Assembly (NCBI GenBank): GCA_008711135.1
Contig: VUAW01000014.1
Span: forward strand, 21,251 to 85,250
Source of the DNA: Rhodobacteraceae bacterium LNNU 3342
GTDB lineage: Bacteria; Pseudomonadota; Alphaproteobacteria; Rhodobacterales; Rhodobacteraceae
Direction of reading: 5' to 3'
DNA: 64,000 bases
The position numbers were made by a program, and so were the translations under genes. Below are positions 43,805 to 51,680 of this stretch, piece after piece; the first letter of the stretch is position 1; the number at the start of each line of letters is the position of its first letter. The notes beneath the pieces were generated by a model. It searched no databases and was not told where the DNA came from. It was given only the letters and a program-made list of their open reading frames with translations.

Positions 43805-43821
43805 TGTCATGAAACTTTCGC
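43804..43821 (+). promoter_or_regulatory. Pho-box-like direct repeat upstream of phnC
   Basis: CTGTCAT-GAAA-CTTTCGC fits the PhoB box layout of two 7-base repeats with a 4-base AT-rich spacer. The first repeat is a perfect CTGTCAT, and the second matches five of seven positions. It ends about 65 bases upstream of the phnC ATG. This predicts induction of the transporter under phosphate starvation. Confidence 0.6.
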
Positions 43822-43885
43822 GGCGCCGTAACTGCGATGTGATGCAGCCGCCTTAGCAGAGCCCCTGAAGAAGAAAGGGGACCTC

Positions 43886-44698
43886 ATGCTGAGCGTCGAA
43901 AGCGTCACGCGGATCTTCGGCCAGAACATCGCCGTCGATCACGCCACCTTCGTCGTCGACCGCCCTGCGATGATCGGGATCATTGGGCGGTCCGGCGCGG
44001 GCAAGTCCACGTTCCTGCGGATGATGAACCGCCTGACCGACGCGACATCCGGCATCATTCGGTTCGAGGGGCGCAACATCCTTGAACTTCAGGGGGCTGA
44101 GAAACGCGCGTGGCAAAGCCAGTGCGCGATGATCTTTCAGCAGTTCAACCTCGTGCCGCGGATGGACGTGGTGTCGAACGTGCTGCACGGGACGCTGAAC
44201 CGCCGCTCGACGCTGGCCTCGGTGTTCAACCTGTTCCCGAAGGCTGACATCCACCGGGCCATCGACATCCTTGAACGGTTGGGCATCGCCGAACAGGCGC
44301 CAAAACGGGCGGAGGCGCTGTCTGGCGGCCAGCAACAGCGCGTCGCCATCGCCCGCGCCCTGATGCAGGACCCAAAGATCATCCTCGCGGATGAACCGAT
44401 CGCCAGCCTCGACCCGATGAACGCCCAGATCGTCATGGATACCCTGCGCCGCATCCATGAAGAGGACGGGCGGATGGTGATCGCGAACCTCCATACGCTC
44501 GACACCGCGCGGCGGTATTGCGACCGGGTGATCGGGATGCGCGCCGGCCGCATCGTCTTTGACGGCACACCAGAACAGCTAACCACCGGCGTCGCCCGCG
44601 ACATCTATGGCGCCGACGAAAATTTCAGCGAGGCCGCGACCTCGACCAGCATCGAGACGCTGGAAACTGCGGCGTACCGCGAGGCGATGCTCGCCTGA
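43886..44698 (+). CDS. phnC: Phosphonate-type ABC transporter ATPase
   Basis: 270-residue ABC ATPase. Walker A is [12 protein letters not shown] (about residues 31-42), the signature [15 protein letters not shown] and Walker [13 protein letters not shown]. PhnC-type features are [17 protein letters not shown] and [21 protein letters not shown]. It is the first gene of a five-gene run behind a Pho-box-like site. No C-P lyase gene follows in the window, so uptake for another pathway, or of phosphite or phosphate esters, is possible. Confidence 0.93.
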   Translation: MLSVESVTRIFGQNIAVDHATFVVDRPAMIGIIGRSGAGKSTFLRMMNRLTDATSGIIRFEGRNILELQGAEKRAWQSQCAMIFQQFNLVPRMDVVSNVLHGTLNRRSTLASVFNLFPKADIHRAIDILERLGIAEQAPKRAEALSGGQQQRVAIARALMQDPKIILADEPIASLDPMNAQIVMDTLRRIHEEDGRMVIANLHTLDTARRYCDRVIGMRAGRIVFDGTPEQLTTGVARDIYGADENFSEAATSTSIETLETAAYREAMLA

Positions 44699-44741
44699 CC
44701 TTCCGCGCCAAGCGCACCTTTTTTCCAACCGGAGACTTCCC

Positions 44742-45644
44742 ATGAAAACCACCTTTGCTGCCCTTCTGGCGACAACGGCGCTGCTGGCCGGCGCGGTCCA
44801 GGCCCAAGAGATCACCGAGTTCCGCATCGGCCTGCTGGGCGGCGAGAACGCGCAGGACCGGATGAATTCAAACGAGTGCTTCCGCACCAAGACCGAAGAA
44901 CTGCTAGGCGTGCCGACGCGACTGTTCACTGCTGCCGACTATAACGGCGTGATCCAGGGCCTGCTGGGCGGGACGCTGGACATGGCGTGGCTGGGCGCCT
45001 CGTCCTATGCGGCGATCTACCTTGAGAACCCGGATGCGGTGGAACCCGTGCTGGTCAAGGTGAACATGGATGGCTCTTACGGCTATCACTCCATCGGGTT
45101 CGCCCGCGCCGACAGCGGGATCGAGAGCCTGGCCGACATGGAGGGCAAAACCTTCGGCTTTGGCGATCCGAACTCCACCTCCGGCTATCTGATCCCGCTG
45201 GTCGAGATCCCGGAGGAAGGATATTCGATGCAGCCGGGCGAGTATTTCGCCGACGTGGTATTCACCGGCGGGCATGAACAGACGATCGTTGCGGTCGCGA
45301 ATGGCGACATCGACGCCGGCGTGACCTGGGCCGATGGTCTGGGCGACTGGCTCGACGGCTACAACTCGGGCGCGCTGCGCCGGGCATCGGACGCCGGCAT
45401 CGTCGACATGAACGACATCGTCGAGATCTGGAAGTCCAAGCCGATCCCGGAAGGTCCGATCGTGCTGCGCAAGGACCTGCCGTCGCACACCAAGGCGCTG
45501 GTCACCGAGCTGACCGCCTCACTTCCCTACATGGATCCGGACTGCGCCTATGGCGTACTGGCCGGTGAGGCGCTGGGTGTGATGCCGATCACGCACGAGG
45601 CCTATGTCTCGATCGTCGAGGCCCGCAAGGCGGCCACCGAGTAA
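44742..45644 (+). CDS. phnD: Phosphonate-type ABC transporter substrate-binding protein
   Basis: 300 residues with a Sec signal peptide (KTTFAALLATTALLAGAVQAQ). PhnD-family blocks are EFRIGLLGGENAQDRMNSNE, YNGVIQGLLGGTLDMAWLGASSYAAIY and FGDPNSTSGYLIPL. The last contains the conserved Ser/Thr cluster that holds the phosphonate group. The ATG at 44742 has CGGAGAC upstream. A strong terminator-like hairpin follows the gene, a common way to make more binding protein than permease. Confidence 0.93.
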   Translation: MKTTFAALLATTALLAGAVQAQEITEFRIGLLGGENAQDRMNSNECFRTKTEELLGVPTRLFTAADYNGVIQGLLGGTLDMAWLGASSYAAIYLENPDAVEPVLVKVNMDGSYGYHSIGFARADSGIESLADMEGKTFGFGDPNSTSGYLIPLVEIPEEGYSMQPGEYFADVVFTGGHEQTIVAVANGDIDAGVTWADGLGDWLDGYNSGALRRASDAGIVDMNDIVEIWKSKPIPEGPIVLRKDLPSHTKALVTELTASLPYMDPDCAYGVLAGEALGVMPITHEAYVSIVEARKAATE

Positions 45645-45666
45645 CCCGCGATCTGCAAGACCATCC

Positions 45667-45694
45667 GGGCCGTGGCATTGCCGCGGCCCTTTTT
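45667..45694 (+). terminator. Terminator between phnD and the permease genes
   Basis: GGGCCGTGGC at 45667-45676 and GCCGCGGCCC at 45680-45689 pair around ATT with one mismatch, followed by five T. It lies inside the operon, 22 bases behind phnD. Partial termination would set a high ratio of binding protein to permease. Confidence 0.8.
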
Positions 45695-45711
45695 CACGGA
45701 GAGGGCGGGCG

Positions 45712-46566
45712 ATGGCCGATCTGACACAGGGGCGGGCGATCCGCGCCGACTATATCGCGCTGACGCAGCGGCGCCGGCTTTACAGCGGGCTGCTGCTGAC
45801 GGTCTTCGTGCTGATGATGATTGCGGCCTTCGACATCCTGGAGAGCCGCAACGCTGGCGGCTTCCTGGACGGCCTGAGCCAGTTGCCCGACTTCCCCATC
45901 GGCCTGATATCCGAGGCGTGGGAAAAGGCCGACCGGCTGCCGGGACATTTCCTGACATTCCTGCCGTCGCTTCTGGAAACGGTAAATATCGCCGCGGCCT
46001 CCACCATATTCGGGGCGCTGGCGGGGGTAATGCTGGCGCTGCTGTCCACGCGGGGGCTGGCGCGGTGGCCGCGGATGATCCCGCTGTTTCGGCGCGCGAT
46101 GGATATTCTGCGGGCGATCCCGGAAATCGTGATCGCGCTGGTCCTGATCTTTGTGCTGGGTGGCGGGCCGGTACCGGCAATGATCGCCATCGCGCTGCAT
46201 ACGGCGGGGGCGCTTGGTAAGCTGTTTTCTGAGGTGGCGGAGAACGCCGATCTGAAGCCGGTGGACGGGCTGTCCTCGGTCGGGGCAGGGTGGTTCCAGC
46301 AGATGTGGTTCGGCGTGCTGCCGCAGGTCGCCCCGAATTTCCTCAGCTATGCGATGATGCGGTTCGAGATCAACATCCGTGCCTCTGCCATCCTTGGCTT
46401 CGTGGGGGCAGGCGGGATCGGCTATGACCTGCGGAACGCGATGACTTGGGGGCAGGGGCGATTTGACCAAGCGGCGGCGATCTTCCTGCTGTTGTTCGCC
46501 ACCATCGTGATCGTGGACCAGCTTTCCAGCCACTACCGCAACAAGCTCTCCCATGCGGAGCACTGA
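45712..46566 (+). CDS. phnE: Phosphonate-type ABC transporter permease
   Basis: 284 residues, five to six membrane helices. The first helix is at about residues 25-41 (LYSGLLLTVFVLMMIAAF). The permease core has LLETVNIAAASTIFGALAGVMLALLSTRGL, and the ATPase-contact loop is EVAENADLKPVDGLSSVGAGWFQQMWFGVLPQV. The start at 45712 follows GGAGAGGGCGGGC. It is separated from phnD by the hairpin and followed after one base by the second permease gene. Confidence 0.92.
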   Translation: MADLTQGRAIRADYIALTQRRRLYSGLLLTVFVLMMIAAFDILESRNAGGFLDGLSQLPDFPIGLISEAWEKADRLPGHFLTFLPSLLETVNIAAASTIFGALAGVMLALLSTRGLARWPRMIPLFRRAMDILRAIPEIVIALVLIFVLGGGPVPAMIAIALHTAGALGKLFSEVAENADLKPVDGLSSVGAGWFQQMWFGVLPQVAPNFLSYAMMRFEINIRASAILGFVGAGGIGYDLRNAMTWGQGRFDQAAAIFLLLFATIVIVDQLSSHYRNKLSHAEH

Positions 46567-46567
46567 C

Positions 46568-47866
46568 ATGACTGACGTCGCCCATCCTGACCTGCGCCTG
46601 CAGGCGGAACGCCTGTTCACGCGCAAGCGCATGATCAGCTTTGGCCTGCCGGCGATGGTGCTGGCTTATCTTATCTATATCTTCGGGGCCTTTGACGTCG
46701 CGGGTCTGGCGCAGCGCGCGCGGCTGGACAATGCGCGGATCATCCTGTCCGACAGCTGGTCCTACAAGACCCATGTCACGATGGATGCCCGCAGCGGCAA
46801 CATCGCCGTCGCGATCGAGGGCGAGGTCAAGGGCGCCTATCTCGCAGGCACTGCGCCTGGCTGGGTGGCGCTGGACGGGCAGGCGGCCGAGGTCGATCTC
46901 GGCCGTGGCCAGACCGCGATGATCCGGGACGGGGCAATCCGCATCACGCTGCCTGAGGGCGAGGTGATCGAGGCCCGCCCCATGCGCCAAGGCGTTGAGG
47001 CGACCTTGCCACCGCTGGACCCGGCGCGGGTAAACCAGACCGACCAGCGCCTTGTGGTCTATCTGGACGGGGCTCGGCTGACCGTCACTCGCACCAAGAT
47101 CGAACTGTTCCGCTACTTCCTTGGGTGGGAGATGTTCTGGTTCAGCCTCGACAGCCGCTTCCACGGCATGACCTTCGGCGAATTGGCCCAAGCCGCGGTA
47201 GGGGGCGAACTGCCTGCCATGGCGCGTGACTTCTGGAACAACCGCGTGTGGCGTCATGGTGATGTTGTCTGGGCGCTGGGGGAAACGGTGCTGATGGCCT
47301 TCTTTGGCACGCTGGGGGCGGCGTTGATTTCATTGCCGCTGGCGTTTCTGTCGGCGCGGAACTTCACCCCCGCCTGGGCGGTGCGGTTCGGGCTGCGGCG
47401 GGTGTTCGACTTCGTGCGCGGGGTGGATGCGCTGATCTGGACGATCGTGCTGGCGCGCGCCTTCGGCCCGGGCCCGATGACGGGGGCGCTGGCGATCCTG
47501 ATCACGGACTCCGGTTCGTTCGGCAAGATGTTTTCAGAGGCGCTTGAGAATACCGACAAGAAACAGGTCGAGGGCATCCGTTCCACGGGCGCCAACGCCG
47601 TCCAGCGGTATAGGTTCGGCGTAATCCCGCAGGTGATGCCGGTGCTGCTGAGCCAAGTGCTTTACTACTTTGAATCCAACACCCGCAGTGCCACGGTCAT
47701 TGGCGCGATCGTTGGCGGCGGGATCGGCCTGTTCCTGACACAGGCAATCAACACGCAGAAGGATTGGGAACAGGTGGCCTATTACATCGTGCTGATTGTG
47801 CTGATGGTGATGGCGATGGACAGTGCTTCGGGCTGGATCCGGCGCAAGCTGATCCGGGGTGGCTGA
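46568..47866 (+). CDS. phnE: Second phosphonate-type ABC permease with large N-terminal extension
   Basis: 432 residues, about 150 more than the first PhnE. The core permease lies in the last 240 residues: GETVLMAFFGTLGAALISLPLAFLSARNF, ALENTDKKQVEGIRSTGANAVQRYRFGVIPQV and SATVIGAIVGGGIGLFLTQAI. Before it, after a first helix (FGLPAMVLAYLIYIFGAF), is a hydrophilic, beta-rich segment of about 160 residues (about 48-205) that should face the periplasm. Two permeases of this kind presumably form a heterodimer. The ATG sits one base behind the first permease gene's stop. Confidence 0.92.
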   Translation: MTDVAHPDLRLQAERLFTRKRMISFGLPAMVLAYLIYIFGAFDVAGLAQRARLDNARIILSDSWSYKTHVTMDARSGNIAVAIEGEVKGAYLAGTAPGWVALDGQAAEVDLGRGQTAMIRDGAIRITLPEGEVIEARPMRQGVEATLPPLDPARVNQTDQRLVVYLDGARLTVTRTKIELFRYFLGWEMFWFSLDSRFHGMTFGELAQAAVGGELPAMARDFWNNRVWRHGDVVWALGETVLMAFFGTLGAALISLPLAFLSARNFTPAWAVRFGLRRVFDFVRGVDALIWTIVLARAFGPGPMTGALAILITDSGSFGKMFSEALENTDKKQVEGIRSTGANAVQRYRFGVIPQVMPVLLSQVLYYFESNTRSATVIGAIVGGGIGLFLTQAINTQKDWEQVAYYIVLIVLMVMAMDSASGWIRRKLIRGG

Positions 47867-47872
47867 CGCATC

Positions 47873-48490
47873 ATGCCCAAACTGAGCGCCGACGCGCCCC
47901 TGATCCATTCCGACTGCGAAATCGTCGATGCCACCTTTGGCCGCTTCACCGAAGTAGGGCGGGGCAGCCGCATCGCCCATTCGCGGCTTGACGACTACAG
48001 CTATTGTGACCGCTATACCGATATCGCCAACGCTTGCATCGGTAAGTTCAGCAATATCGCCAGCTTTGTCCGAATAGGCCCAACGGACCATCCGATGCAG
48101 CGGGCAAGCCTGCACCATTTTCTTTACCGATCTGACGATTACTGGGACGATGCCGATCGGGACGAGAGCTTTTTCGAGCATCGCCGCAGCCGCCGTACCC
48201 ATGTCGGGCATGACACCTGGATCGGCCACGGCGCCATCATCCGACCGGAGGTGACGGTGGGTAATGGCGCGATCATTGCGGCGGGCGCGGTGGTTACGCG
48301 GGATGTGCCGCCTTACCTGATCGTAGCAGGCGTGCCCGCGACCCCGCTACGCGAGCGGTTTCCAAAGCCGATCGCCGCGCGGCTGCTGGCCCTGTCCTGG
48401 TGGGATTGGGACCATGAGCGGCTCCGCGCGGCGTTGAGCGATTTCAGGGCGCTATCGGTCGAAAGCTTTCTGGAGCGGTACGGCGGTTAG
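47873..48490 (+). CDS. Hexapeptide-repeat acetyltransferase associated with phosphonate genes
   Basis: 205 residues, left-handed beta-helix transferase. Hexapeptide-like repeats run from LIHSDCEIVDATFGRFTEVG to VGHDTWIGHGAIIRPEVTVGNGAIIAAGAVVTRDVPPYLIVAG. Its sequence and place behind phnE fit the phosphonate-metabolism family of chloramphenicol acetyltransferase-like proteins (TIGR03308). The acceptor substrate is not known. The gene ends in a four-base overlap with a converging small gene. Confidence 0.87.
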   Translation: MPKLSADAPLIHSDCEIVDATFGRFTEVGRGSRIAHSRLDDYSYCDRYTDIANACIGKFSNIASFVRIGPTDHPMQRASLHHFLYRSDDYWDDADRDESFFEHRRSRRTHVGHDTWIGHGAIIRPEVTVGNGAIIAAGAVVTRDVPPYLIVAGVPATPLRERFPKPIAARLLALSWWDWDHERLRAALSDFRALSVESFLERYGG

Positions 48491-48783
48491 GCAACCGCTT
48501 CAGTCGGCATGCGGATCCAGGCATAGGCGCGGGACCAGTCAAGATCGCCCGCGCGGCCACGGATTTCATCGCCGTGGTAGTCGTTGCCGCTGGCGATCAG
48601 CAGGCGAACTGCAGTGTCCGGGTGAATCGACTGCGGGCGAGTCTGCCCGGAATGCAGTTCCCATTTCGGGGCGGCCTCGGCGGCCGGGTTCAGCATTGTC
48701 CGAATGCGGCGCAGCGTGCTGCCTGCCGAGGCGAGGATTGCGTTGCGCGACAGGTTCTGTTCGATCGTGTGAAGCGAAGCCAT
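48487..48783 (-). CDS. 98-residue protein of unknown function
   Basis: The start at 48783 has AAAGG eight bases upstream. The frame extends 29 codons further upstream, but with no comparable signal. The product begins MASLHTIEQNLSRNAILASAG and ends YAWIRMPTEAVA. The middle has LIASGNDYHGDEIRGRAGDLDWSRAY, rich in charged and aromatic residues. No signal peptide or membrane segment. The family is not recognised. It converges with the acetyltransferase gene. Confidence 0.55.
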   Translation of the reverse strand: MASLHTIEQNLSRNAILASAGSTLRRIRTMLNPAAEAAPKWELHSGQTRPQSIHPDTAVRLLIASGNDYHGDEIRGRAGDLDWSRAYAWIRMPTEAVA

Positions 48784-48942
48784 CTGTTCAACCTTTCGTC
48801 TGGAAACCGGAACCCGTGCAACGGGCCGGTTCTTGCTGTGGCTGGAGCGCGAGGGGCACGGAGGGTGCACTAAGGGATCAGCGCGATCCAGATGCCCTTT
48901 GATTGGTCCTACCGCCCTGTCAGACCGTGGCAGGACGCGAGT

Positions 48943-49164
48943 TCAGCCGTACGCTGTGCGGCGCAGGATGGGGATGGCGCGGCCAGCGATCCGGCGTGCG
49001 CCGATGGCGATGACGATCCGGCCGTCGGCAAGGGTGCCGACGTGGCGCCCTTGCGCAGTAATCGTTCCCGCGATCAGGACGGCACGGCAGGGCGTGCTAG
49101 AGGGATCCATGCTCTCCATGGCAAAGGAGGCGAGGGGACGGGAAGTGCGTGTCCAGGTGTTCAT
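48943..49164 (-). CDS. 73-residue protein of unknown function
   Basis: ATG at 49164 with AAGGAG at good spacing. The first 30 residues are polar. The second half has VGTLADGRIVIAIGARRIAGRAIPILRR, an Arg-rich amphipathic stretch that could contact nucleic acid or membrane. An inverted repeat and a promoter-like sequence lie upstream on the same strand (49208-49232). The family is not recognised. Confidence 0.5.
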   Translation of the reverse strand: MNTWTRTSRPLASFAMESMDPSSTPCRAVLIAGTITAQGRHVGTLADGRIVIAIGARRIAGRAIPILRRTAYG

Positions 49165-49207
49165 GGGCGTCTCCTTTCATGTCTGGATCAATATCTACAA
49201 GACCAGT

Positions 49208-49232
49208 CGTGATTTGCAAGAGAAAAATCACG
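49208..49232. promoter_or_regulatory. Inverted repeat, candidate operator of the 73-residue gene
   Basis: CGTGATTT at 49208-49215 and AAATCACG at 49225-49232 form a perfect 8-bp inverted repeat with a 9-base centre. On the minus strand it overlaps TTGCAA, which with TAGATA 16 bases downstream looks like a promoter for the gene starting at 49164. A bound repressor would block it. Confidence 0.45.
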
Positions 49233-49409
49233 TCAAACTTTGTAGTCTTTGTGGGATATGCATCCGACGCTGTTTGAGCAGCATCCCCGCCGATGCCAAA
49301 GGTCGCCTGGTAGCACGAGAATCAGAAGCTAGGCGGGAACATGCGTGACGTGTCGACGTTGATTGGCTGCCTTGGGAGGGGCGTTTGACATTCCAGTTGG
49401 GAGGAAAGA

Positions 49410-50279
49410 ATGACTCGTTACATGACCTTGATGGCAAGCTGCGCCGTCTATGCATTCGGCGCGACGGGTGCCTTGGCCGATTGCGCCGAGGAACTGGCAC
49501 GCCTGACAGGCGACACCGAGATGCAGGCAGGCGGCCAAGGCGAGGGGATTGCCAAGGATGGCTCTCTCGCGCCGCTGCAAGGAGATTCCGGTACGACCGG
49601 GGCCACGGGCGGCACTGACACGGCAGGCAGCGCGACCGTTGGAACGACAGGCGGAGGCTCCGACGCGACGGCGGGGAGCGCTACTGATACAACCGGAACC
49701 AACACCGCCTCGGGCGTCACCGGGATGAGTGACTCTGACCCGCGGCAGACGCCGAGCACTGACACCTCGACCGCGGCTACAGGTACAGGCGATACGACGG
49801 CCGGGGGCGGTTCGACCACTGGCGGAGGCGGAACCGATACTGCTGGCACGGGCACCACGGGTGGAACAACCGGAGAAACCGGCGGCACGGGAACTGACAC
49901 TGCCGGTGCGGGAACCACCGCTGGAACCGGAACCACGGGTGGAACCGGAGGCGCGGGCACTGACACGGCTGGCGCTGGATCCACGACCGGTACCGGGACC
50001 GGCGGTGGCGATACGGCAGCGACCACCGGGACCGGAACTGAGACCGCAGGCGGAACGGATGCCGCCGGTGCAAGCACCCCGACCGAGGGCGTCGCCATGT
50101 CCGGCCAGGATGCCCAGGCCCAGCAAGAAGGTGGGCAGACAGCGGGTGATCAGGCGGCAGCCGGGGGAACCGGCGGCAGCGCTGAACGTGATGCGGCCAT
50201 CGCGCGGGCCCGCGTTGCCCTCGCCAGCGGCGACGAGGAGGCGTGCATGGCTGCGGTTCGCGAGGCTGAAGCGCTCTGA
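49410..50279 (+). CDS. Secreted Gly/Thr-rich low-complexity repeat protein
   Basis: 289 residues. A signal peptide (MTRYMTLMASCAVYAFGATGALA) is followed by a short conserved-looking start, DCAEELARLTGDTEMQAGG. About 160 residues (about 60-220) are imperfect repeats built of Gly, Thr, Ala and Asp, with returning units such as TDTAGAGTT, TGTTGGT and GGTDTAG. The C-terminus is ordered again: AERDAAIARARVALASGDEEACMAAVREAEAL. One Cys near each end of the mature protein could form a disulfide. It is followed by a strong terminator. Its function is unknown. The repeat also opens the opposite strand, which is not coding. Confidence 0.75.
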   Translation: MTRYMTLMASCAVYAFGATGALADCAEELARLTGDTEMQAGGQGEGIAKDGSLAPLQGDSGTTGATGGTDTAGSATVGTTGGGSDATAGSATDTTGTNTASGVTGMSDSDPRQTPSTDTSTAATGTGDTTAGGGSTTGGGGTDTAGTGTTGGTTGETGGTGTDTAGAGTTAGTGTTGGTGGAGTDTAGAGSTTGTGTGGGDTAATTGTGTETAGGTDAAGASTPTEGVAMSGQDAQAQQEGGQTAGDQAAAGGTGGSAERDAAIARARVALASGDEEACMAAVREAEAL

Positions 50280-50301
50280 CCTCCGTGCCGCGATGACTGA
50301 A

Positions 50302-50325
50302 GCCGGCCCGAGAGGGCCGGCTTTT
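50302..50325 (+). terminator. Intrinsic terminator behind the repeat-protein gene
   Basis: GCCGGCCC at 50302-50309 and GGGCCGGC at 50314-50321 pair perfectly around GAGA, followed by four T. It starts 23 bases behind the stop codon. Confidence 0.88.
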
Positions 50326-50572
50326 GCATGCTCCTAAGCGGCCTGACTGGGGGAGGTTCATACTTCAGTGGTTGAGGACGATGCTTCGGGCGTCACCCGT
50401 TCATTCTGGCTGGAAGCGGCTCATCTTCTGCCAGATGTCAAAGATCCGGCCCGCTCGGGGCATCACCCCTCAGATGCGCGGGCTTGACGGTTCTTCGGCT
50501 GGCTCCCGTCCACAAACGCACTATCTGCTCGGCGGGCAAGTCCTTGGCCCGCCGATTTCCCCTGCTGGCATA

Positions 50573-51307
50573 CTAATGCTTCAGAAGGCGTGACATCACA
50601 GCGCCAATGCTTTCGGCGTCAGCCTCTTCGCCCAGGAATTCATAGAGCGTGCGGATATAGTCATAGCCTTCCAGCAGCCCCTCATAGTCGATGATCGTGC
50701 AGCAATCCGGATGCGACTCGGCATAGGTCTCGAATAGCTTGTCTGCTGTGCGAAGCTGCTTCAGGACCTCGTCACGCGGTTGCTGCTTCCACCAGCCCGA
50801 AGCGGCGACGGCTTCATGTCGGCGGCGTTGAAAGATGAACCGGGCCTTGGGAAAGACTGTGCGCAGAACGTCGAGATGTGGCCGGAAGAAGGGTGGATCC
50901 TCATGGAATCGGATTTCCTTGAAGCCGCTCACCCGGCATCGGCGCGGTGGCCGGAGGACCTGTCGGACAAAGAGATCCATAAGCGAGAGGGTGAAATCGT
51001 CGGGATCGACCTTTTCCACGCCAGCCCATGGATCGTATGGCTTGCCGAGGATCGGGCGAAGGTACGGCCGGCGTTCGGGCCGGGGCTTGGGCAGATCCTC
51101 GCGCCGCCAGCGATACATCTCGTGGTCGGTCACCAAGCGGATCGCCTGGGCGAAGTGATGGGTGAGGTTGCCGTTCTCGCCACGGATCACATAGCCGGGA
51201 ATCGCATTAAGCAGGCTTTGCGTCAACGTTGATCCAGAGCGGCCGTAAGTCACGACGAAGACATAGCCGTCTTGGGGCGCGGTAAGAGAAGGATAAGAGG
51301 TCTTCAT
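50573..51307 (-). CDS. Sulfotransferase family protein
   Basis: 244 residues. The PAPS phosphosulfate loop is visible at the N-terminus as FVVTYGRSGSTLTQSLLNA. A second conserved region FPKARFIFQRRRHEAVAASGW corresponds to the 3'-phosphate binding part. The C-terminal block CTIIDYEGLLEGYDYIRTLYEFLGEEA is typical of carbohydrate sulfotransferases. There is no signal peptide, so it would act in the cytoplasm, probably on a surface glycan made by the nearby glycosyltransferases. It is oriented against them. Confidence 0.85.
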   Translation of the reverse strand: MKTSYPSLTAPQDGYVFVVTYGRSGSTLTQSLLNAIPGYVIRGENGNLTHHFAQAIRLVTDHEMYRWRREDLPKPRPERRPYLRPILGKPYDPWAGVEKVDPDDFTLSLMDLFVRQVLRPPRRCRVSGFKEIRFHEDPPFFRPHLDVLRTVFPKARFIFQRRRHEAVAASGWWKQQPRDEVLKQLRTADKLFETYAESHPDCCTIIDYEGLLEGYDYIRTLYEFLGEEADAESIGAVMSRLLKH

Positions 51308-51680
51308 GATCGCGTCCTTGCATTATCGGGCGTGACAGGAGCGGCTTAGCACATCCTCGTCAGGTCGCCACTGAAATCCGACTCAACCTTCAGATGAGGA
51401 TGCGAACAGGCACTGGATCCTCTTTGGATGCAGCCACACTCGGCCGCATCATGTCGCATTTGTGAAATTGCAAGCACAGCAGTCCACTATGCTTGACGCG
51501 AGCATAACTGGTGCCTAAGGAGCCTCTAGGTTGTTTTATTTGTTGGCACTACCCAGGGTTGTCGTGTTAAGGAATGGCTACCACGTGGACCGAAGTGCTT
51601 TTCGCAGGCGACCTAGCTTGGGCCACAACCTTCTTCTTCTTTGCAGCGGATCAAGGATGATCCCCTAATCGTATGGCAGA
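51308..51680. other. Intergenic region before the glycan genes
   Basis: About 370 bases without a credible gene between a divergent sulfotransferase and the next plus-strand gene. It is richer in A+T than the flanks, with TTGACG near 51492 and TTGTTTTATTTG near 51532. It probably carries promoters for both sides, but no clear -10/-35 pair could be chosen. Confidence 0.4.

Noticed and set aside
49448..50098. A 216-residue Val/Pro-rich frame on the minus strand
   Set aside because: It arises from the complement of the GGAACC-type repeat in the Gly/Thr-rich gene. It has no signal peptide or ribosome site, and the plus-strand frame has both.
49600..50100. Repeat array that could be mistaken for a CRISPR locus
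   Set aside because: The repeats are short, imperfect and in frame with a coding sequence, with no spacers and no cas genes.
50324..50593. A possible 89-residue plus-strand gene between the terminator and the sulfotransferase gene
   Set aside because: No ribosome site, begins inside the terminator, and no protein-like features.
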